64,000 nucleotides of DNA, from contig OV884011.1 of the NCBI GenBank assembly GCA_930367205.1, positions 120,587,866 to 120,651,865 of the forward strand, read 5' to 3'. Shown piece after piece: positions 57,785-64,000 of the stretch (positions within the stretch are counted from its first letter, which is position 1; each line of letters opens with the position of its first letter). This DNA comes from Acanthosoma haemorrhoidale. Taxonomy: Eukaryota; Arthropoda; Insecta; Hemiptera; Acanthosomatidae. The notes under the pieces were generated by a model. It searched no databases, was not told the origin of the DNA, and saw only the letters and a program-made list of their open reading frames with translations. The position numbers were made by a program, and so were the translations under genes.

Positions 57785-60040
57785 ACTCTCCCATTATTGT
57801 TCTCCAATTATTGTACTTTAATTAATACATAATCAGCATATTTCTATAGTTATCGAATATATTATTAAATTTAATGTAAACTAAAGGTGGAAGCCTATGA
57901 CATATTGAGAGAATACGAAGCATTTACCAAATTATGCCTTAGGCTGTGGCAGAATCCCATCAACTAAAAGTCAATTATTGGCTTCGTTAGGGGACAGGTA
58001 TATCTCAGGAGGAACGAACAGTAGCTTGGCTATGGGCTTAACACAGGGGCTGACAAAACGGGGTATTTGCCTAGTTGTCGGACCAATAAATGTTTATTCC
58101 CCCTTCCCCTTATCCGTCTAGATATCATTATGTTTCAATGTGAATTTAAATATGTGTACAGCCAATAGCTTAGAACATGTATGTGTACTGAAATTCATTG
58201 GTCCCTAACCGGTTCAGTGATTCTTTTATACATGAACGAAATAAAGGACGTGAAAAGTGGAGAAACAGGGTCAAGAAATGGTCTGGGGTTCAGCCTGAGA
58301 GTCTCTTAAAAAAAAATACTTATTAAATAATAGTAAAACAACTAGTATTTTTATCAGTTGAACTACTCCAACCACTGAAACAATTATTAACCATAGGAGA
58401 AAACCATAAATTTAAATAGCTTCTGGACTGTTTATTTGAGAAATCTTACATTTAATGCCAGAAATACGCAACCGATTTTTCCCCGCTTTTCTTATACTTT
58501 CATTATTATGCCTTTTCCGAAACGTAATATTGTTGCGGCATAATTTAAGTTTATACTGATTATACCTTCAAAATCGCAGTTGTTATTATATCATTATATT
58601 ATATCAGATAACAGCAATTGTTATCAATTCACAATAGTTGTCATATAAAATCCATACAAACATTCGAAAAACAATGGCACGGCGCGTGTTTAAAAGTAAG
58701 CTCTCTCTATTTTGCTTGGCATCCGTTTTATTTAAATGATATCTTCAACTTATTTTGTTTATTGGGCTATAGACTAGGGCTATAAAAGTTACAGTAGTTT
58801 TATTTTAACACTTCATTTACACCTCAACAGATATTGTTTATCCTTATCTATGTTGTTAAATCACTTCACGTACTTGTTAAATGTGGTTTACGACGAAATA
58901 AAACAATCATATAATATATAGCTATAGCTTTATTAATTTATATCCAAACTTTTTCACAGGCTATGCCAGTATCTTTAGGGTCCGAGCTGGTGTGACCATG
59001 CAATTTTCTGGAGGGGATCTCAAACGACGCCTATAGCCCAGTCGGTTTTGCATTACCGAGTAATTTTGATTTTCAAATATGTTGTATACATTGACCCCCT
59101 CGTAAAAAAAAATCCAAGTTTTCGACCTCTCCCTTGAGCGTTATGCACCCTTGAGCGTTTTCCATCGTGAAAAAAGGCACTTTTTCAGTTTTTCCTCACT
59201 ATCTCCCTTCCAGTACATTTTAGGCAAGAAGATATCACCAATTTTAAAGAGCATTAAATTTCCTGAAGATTTTATGCCTAAATTGTTAGAAAACATAGAA
59301 CAAGTACTGATACTCATACAGGCCTGTGAAAATCTGTACAATTTAAAAAAAAACGCAAAAAGTTCGATAGATCGTTAGTTTCACATCAATACCTTAGTGC
59401 AAAATGCAAAGTAGTCAATCTTGTAGAGGATTGAATTTCCTACAAGAATTAAACAACATATTTGTTACCACTCCCAATAGACGATGATAAATAACAATTT
59501 TAGTGAAATTGGGCTGGAAATTGCAAATATCAACCTCTGTTCAAATTAGTATTACTGAATGTATCTTTAATCCATTATTTATCCATGCTGAATTCTGGCA
59601 TATAACCTTATCGCAGGATTTCAATCCACTTAGAAGACACAATGGAGCATCAAAGTTTGCAGCTGAAAAAAGCTGTTATGAAACCAATGACATCAGGTCT
59701 AAATCAATAAAGCTGTTGAGAGACAACAACTACTATTGTTTTACTTCATCAAATATGTTTGGCTGGAAATTGTAATGAGTGAAATAGATGTAAATATATT
59801 TGCTGGCTCGCTCCTTCACGAGAATAACAATGCAATAAATTAAATTAGAATGTATTTTCTATAATTTGTTTCCTCGTAAACTTTTTCTAGATTTAATATT
59901 ATTGTGGAAAAGAGTCACAAAATTATGAAAGAGTCTTATCCTCCTTATATGAGAGTTTTGTGTCCGTGACTCTCCTTACCCGATTATTTTGAGCATAAAC
60001 TGTAATACTTAGACTTACTTTGTTCGAGAAACAAGCCAAG
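57785..60040. other. AT-rich sequence, no gene supported
   Basis: Short frames at 59151-59378 and 59503-59775 (plus) are unrecognised. A more balanced patch at 58960-59060 is unexplained. Confidence 0.45.
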
Positions 60041-60043
60041 GCG

Positions 60044-61777
60044 TTGTGACTACGCAATAATTGGAAAAATAACTGGTATAGAACAAGGAATCGTCAAGCC
60101 AAGAAAGTTGTAAACTCTCTTACAACACAGATTCGTGGCTTGATGAGGAATTGGAAGACGGCAACGTGGCACGAACGGCTTCATGGCTTACATGGCGATT
60201 TCCGTAAGTTTTGGAAGCTCCTAAAGACTACTACCAAGAAGGACTCAGGTGTCCGTCTTCATGACGGAGACACCCTGTACACATCGGAAGAACAGGCTAA
60301 AATATTGGCCGACCACTATACCGCAGACAACGCCGCTAGGACAGGTAACTACCACGAACCTCAGCAGCTGAGGACAGGTCAGAACTATATGTTTGTCTCC
60401 CCAAAGCAGCTTAAGGCGATTCTTCGCCGGTGTCAGGGAAACCGAGCACCAGGGGGTGACGGGATACAAACGGTATTGCTGAAACAGCTGCCGAGGAGAG
60501 GGATTGCCCAACTTGTTAACCTGTATAATTCATGTATCAGGTTGCGATACTTCCCGACAGCGTGGAAACAAGCTATCTTGTTCCCGCTGCGCAAGCCCAC
60601 AAAGAGAGGCGACCACCCAGCCCACTATCGCCCGATCAGTCTTCTCCCTCACATGGGGAAGATTCTCGAAAAGATAATACTGAACTACCTGAAGGGGTTC
60701 TGTTCGGAAAATGCTATCATTCCGTATGAGCAGACAGGTTTTCAGGCTCAGCTGAGTACAGAACATCCGCTTGTGAAGGTACAAACGGAAGCCACCCTTG
60801 GTATCAACAAGAATACAGCAACTGCTATGATTTCGTTGGACTGCACGCAGGCTTTCGACTCAGTGTCCCACGGGATGCTATGCCGACAGCTTTGTGACTG
60901 GGAATGCCCAGAGCAGCTATATACCATGTTGGTTTCGTTCTTGAAGAACAGATCGGTGAGGGTACGGGTGGGTGATTGCCTCTCTAACCCATTCCCTCTG
61001 ACTTGTGGAGTTCCTCAAGGAGCGGTTTTGTCTCCGGTTCTTTTCAGTATGTACACATCTGAAATTGTTGGGACAAACTATCAGAAAGCTACTGTAATCG
61101 CTTTCGCCGACGACATTGCCGTTTACAGCAGCAGCATGAGTGCACAAAGAGCTCTTACACACGCCGAGTCAGTTTGTAACGTTATTAGTGACTGACTGGG
61201 CATGTTAAATATCAGCGTAAACGCCGGGAAGACCGACTGCGTAATCTTCTCCCTCCAAAAGGGGAAAAAATCGTATAGCGTGGGAGGGCAAGAGAGCTCA
61301 CCAGCTTTCTCAATGCACTATTTGGGTATAAAAATGGATAGGCATCTCCATTTCTCTACTCATTTTAGTAATAAAATAGAAAAAGTACGACAAAGGTCTT
61401 ACCGGCTATCGCACTTGCTAACTTCACCTAACCTGTCACTTCGTCTTAAATTGATGATATATAAATGTGTCCTCCGGCCAGCTCTGCTGTACGGTGCCCC
61501 ACTATTTACCCACTTGACTGACAATACAGCCAAATGTCTCCAACACTTCCAGAATGGAATCATGCGAAAAGTGGTCCGACATACCTCTTTCGAGAGGTTG
61601 AAGAACGCTGACCTGCACCCGTTGCTTGGTGTGCCGTCGGTGGGTGAGTTCATCCGCCGGAGACACATTAAGTTTTTTGACTCGTTGCAGCACCTGACAA
61701 ATCCAGTGTTTAACACTATGACCCCACCACCCCTCCCGCATCGATGGCAACAGACTGTCGGGGAAAAATTAGGATAA
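60044..61777 (+). pseudogene. Jockey-type ORF2, 5'-truncated with one in-frame stop
   Basis: The frame covers the end of the linker and the whole reverse transcriptase, with FPLRKPTKRGDHPAHYRPIS, then DCTQAFDSVSHG, CGVPQGAVLSPVLFS and the catalytic FADDIAVYSS. The downstream YLGIKMDRHLHFSTHF and RPALLYGAP motifs are typical of Jockey-clade proteins. A TGA at 61193-61195 stops the frame, then it reopens in the same phase from 61196 to 61777. It lies where the clade normally has a W, which suggests a single TGG-to-TGA change. The endonuclease and ORF1 are missing, as expected of 5' truncation. Except for that stop the frame is open, so the insertion is fairly recent. Confidence 0.88.
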
Positions 61778-62056
61778 GAATTAGTATGTAAGTTGGTTTT
61801 AAGGTTGATCAAAAAGGTGAGCCCCATCACCTTGTTGGTCAGTTCAGTCAAGTCATGTAGAATGTATATCATTATACTTGTTTATTCATTATATAATTTC
61901 TATAAAATAACAAAACCTGTATATAATGTAGTGATGCTACAGGAAATACAAAATAATTTGTAAATGGATTCGCCAGAGGATCTATAATTATATATGATTG
62001 TCTGTAAATTTAAAGGGGCTATGAAGAAAAAAAAAACAAAAAACAAAAAAAAACAA
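61778..62056 (+). other. 3' UTR and A-rich tail of the Jockey-type copy
   Basis: Follows the TAA at 61775-61777. The sequence turns AT-rich and closes with an interrupted A-run at 62027-62055, which I take as the element's tail. Confidence 0.5.
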
Positions 62057-62065
62057 GCCACCCTC

Positions 62066-62246
62066 GGTAGACTCTCACTACCTTCCTGATTCCACCCGCC
62101 TCCTTTAGGCATACCCCACCCTATATCCTTCTCATACATCCTTCAAATGGGGGACTCCCCTTAGTGAAAGGCACTCATTAGCCCAAAATAATTTTCCCAC
62201 ATCCTATTTTATAAGTTTGAGAGCTAAGAAAAAAAAAAAAAAGAAA
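62066..62246 (+). repeat. Non-LTR 3' UTR with poly(A), copy 2
   Basis: Partner of 51450-51640: about 180 bases from GGTAGACTCTCAC to TTATAAGTTTGAGA, then an A-rich tract. It is only a 3' end, so a strongly 5'-truncated insertion, located right behind the A-tail of the Jockey-type copy. Confidence 0.75.
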
Positions 62247-62593
62247 AAGAAAAAGATTGTCTCTGGTTCCGACTAAGCCAATTATTATGGCTTTCCCTAT
62301 CGATAAACCACCAAAAAGCAATATATGCATAATCATTTTTCTTTTGATGATACCTTGTGTACACATCATGAATTTTTTTATCACGATTCTGATTTCATAT
62401 TTGAGGATGTAAGTCTCCCATAATCATAAGTTTATGGTGGAACATTTCATAGAAATTGTACTTGACTTATGGATCTGTCATTTGTGTTGGAGAGTATCAT
62501 TAAACAACAATGACCGTTCTAACTCTTTGTTTTGATTTGAGCTATAAGGATCTTTTCTGAGATTTATTTCCAATTTACCATGCTCCTTCTAGA
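62247..62593. other. AT-rich spacer, nothing recognised
   Basis: Sequence between an A-tail and the first recognisable gypsy pol codons. It may hold decayed RT sequence, but no motif is visible. Confidence 0.4.
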
Positions 62594-64000
62594 ATGTTTG
62601 CTTATATTGATACGCTAAATTTCTATAGAAGATTTGTCCCCGAAATGGCGGCGTATCTAGTCCCTCTTAATGACCTCCTGAAAAAGGGACGGAAGGTGAT
62701 CATCACTCCCAATATAGAAGCGAACATCCGAAAGTGCATGAGCCGTTTGCAGGAACACGTTTACGTCCGTTGGCATTTCCCGATTTAATAAGAAGTTCGC
62801 AATTACCCCGGATGCCAGCGTATACGCGTTGGGAGCGGTCCTATCGCAGGCGGGAGACAAAGGAGACCAACCAGTAGCGTATGCCAGTAGACGCCTAACG
62901 GAGGCAGAAAGCCGATACAGCGCACTAGAACGGGAGTTGCTAGGAATCGTCTGGGCAATTGACCATTTTCGGCCCTATGTATTCAGGAGAAGATTCCGAG
63001 TCCACACGGATCACTGTCCGTTACAATGGGTAGGGAAACTGAAGGAGTCATCGGCAAGGGTCACGAGGTGGAAGGAATTCCTTAGCCAGTACAACATGAA
63101 GATTGTATATAAGCCCGGCAAGGAAAACGTCGTTGCAGACTGGCTGTCACGGGCGATAACAGTCAACGCCATAGAACCAGAACAAGGGGAATCATCCAGA
63201 GATGACCGGCAGTTGCTCCGGGAATGGACGCCAGAGGAGGAGGGTGACCAAAGATAATCTGGTTCCGCGGAGGATGGGCAGTCGACAGGAGGAGGGAGCT
63301 CGGGAGGTGACAGATACGCGGAGATGAAAGAGCTACAGGAAATAGTCAACGATAAACGTCGTCAGATAATCTGGAAGACGCGAACAGTGGGACTGACGAA
63401 GATTGCTTGCAGCGATTACAACAGATCCACAACAACGACCATCTGGTCGCAGCCGGGAGTAAAACTGGACCAGATCTGCCGCCTACTCAACGAAGCTTCC
63501 AAGCCGGGGAAAACGCACTATATCTATGTAGGGAACGGGACCATTTGGGAGAAAATTAAGAGGTTATGGCGAGCGGAGCGGATCGGGATAGACCGGACGT
63601 TCGTGCGATGCACGATGATGGTGGAAACGGTCACGGATGATACCATGAAAAAAGAAATTACGCTTGCATACCACCAAGGTAAAACAAATCATCGGGGGGA
63701 ACAGGAAACAGCGCAGGCATTGAAGCGCAGGTATTTCTGGTGGGGAATGCGCAAAACCATCCAGGAGACGATAGGAGCGTGCGAGATCTGTCATCGCACG
63801 AAGTACGATCGACACCCACCGATAGGACCACAAGAAGAGACCCCCATGGCACAGACACCCCTGACCGACCTACAAACGGACACTTTTACTTGGAAGGGCC
63901 ACAAGTGGGTAGCCGTTGTTGGTCTATTTAGTAAGGTGGCCATGGCATACCCCGTCCGCGAAAAGTCGTCAGAGGCCGTATTAGGAGCACTGCGCAGGTG
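62594..64000 (+). pseudogene. Gypsy/errantivirus-like pol (RT end, RNase H, integrase), broken; runs off the window
   Basis: An insect gypsy-superfamily pol in reading order. The end of reverse transcriptase (NFYRRFVPEMAAYLVPLNDLL) is at 62594-62730. RNase H is at about 62820-63170, with ITPDASVYALGAVLSQ, YSALERELLG and VHTDHCPLQWV. A linker leads to the integrase N-terminal zinc-binding region at about 63660-63800 (two H, then CEIC). The integrase core starts at about 63860 with LQTDTFTW, containing its first D. The frame changes between 62740 and 62810, and a TAA at 63255-63257 interrupts it; downstream the same phase stays open to the window edge. VVGLFSK has G where related integrases usually have D, though this is not the catalytic triad. 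The NHRG spacing resembles errantiviruses (17.6/297 type); any env gene or LTR would be outside the window. The 5' part of pol and gag are missing. Confidence 0.85.

Noticed and set aside
1..64000. CRISPR array, bacterial operon or phage-type defence system
   Set aside because: No evenly spaced repeats or prokaryotic gene organisation; introns and insect retroelements show this is eukaryotic DNA.

Overview
The window is nuclear DNA of an insect, quite possibly a hemipteran. The evidence for this is AT-rich sequence, one intron-containing gene with GT-AG junctions, and a dense population of insect-type transposable elements. The order is a guess; no marker here fixes it. There is no bacterial-style operon, CRISPR array, rRNA or intact tRNA. 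Most of the 64 kb is AT-rich sequence in which I can support no gene.

The only clear host gene is the DNAJC22/Wurst orthologue on the minus strand, 48201 down to 41678. It has five coding exons whose splice phases all agree. It encodes a polytopic TM2-type membrane protein with a C-terminal J domain carrying HPD. Its Drosophila counterpart works with Hsc70 and clathrin in endocytosis.

Two mobile elements look structurally complete. The first is a hAT transposon at 15564-18080, with an 8-bp target duplication, terminal inverted repeats and an uninterrupted 601-residue transposase. The second is a non-LTR retrotransposon of the I/LOA type on the minus strand, 57771 down to 52387. It has an exact 13-bp target-site duplication, a (TAA)n-type tail, a DUF4780-type ORF1, and a 1199-residue ORF2 with endonuclease, reverse transcriptase and RNase H. 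Both have the hallmarks of recent insertion.

The rest is a layered record of decayed elements. From left to right: a Tc1 transposase C-terminus (5.1-5.5 kb); three copies of an LTR-like repeat (7.5-11.3 kb) with a fourth relative near 52 kb; a Jockey reverse-transcriptase tail (15.0 kb); a 290-bp repeat present twice (18.6 and 25.3 kb); a full-length mariner with a broken transposase (29.1-30.4 kb); a gypsy pol relic abutting a LINE relic (36-38.5 kb); an X-element-like ORF1 joined directly to its 3' tail (50.6-51.6 kb); a 5'-truncated Jockey ORF2 with one in-frame stop (60.0-61.8 kb); and a gypsy/errantivirus-like pol with RNase H and integrase running off the right edge (62.6-64 kb). Several tRNA-derived SINE candidates and short dispersed repeats fill gaps.

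No multi-gene novel system is evident. The most interesting signals are the two intact elements, the LTR-like repeat family with its CAATTG tandem motif, and a GC-rich unexplained block at 31.4-31.8 kb.
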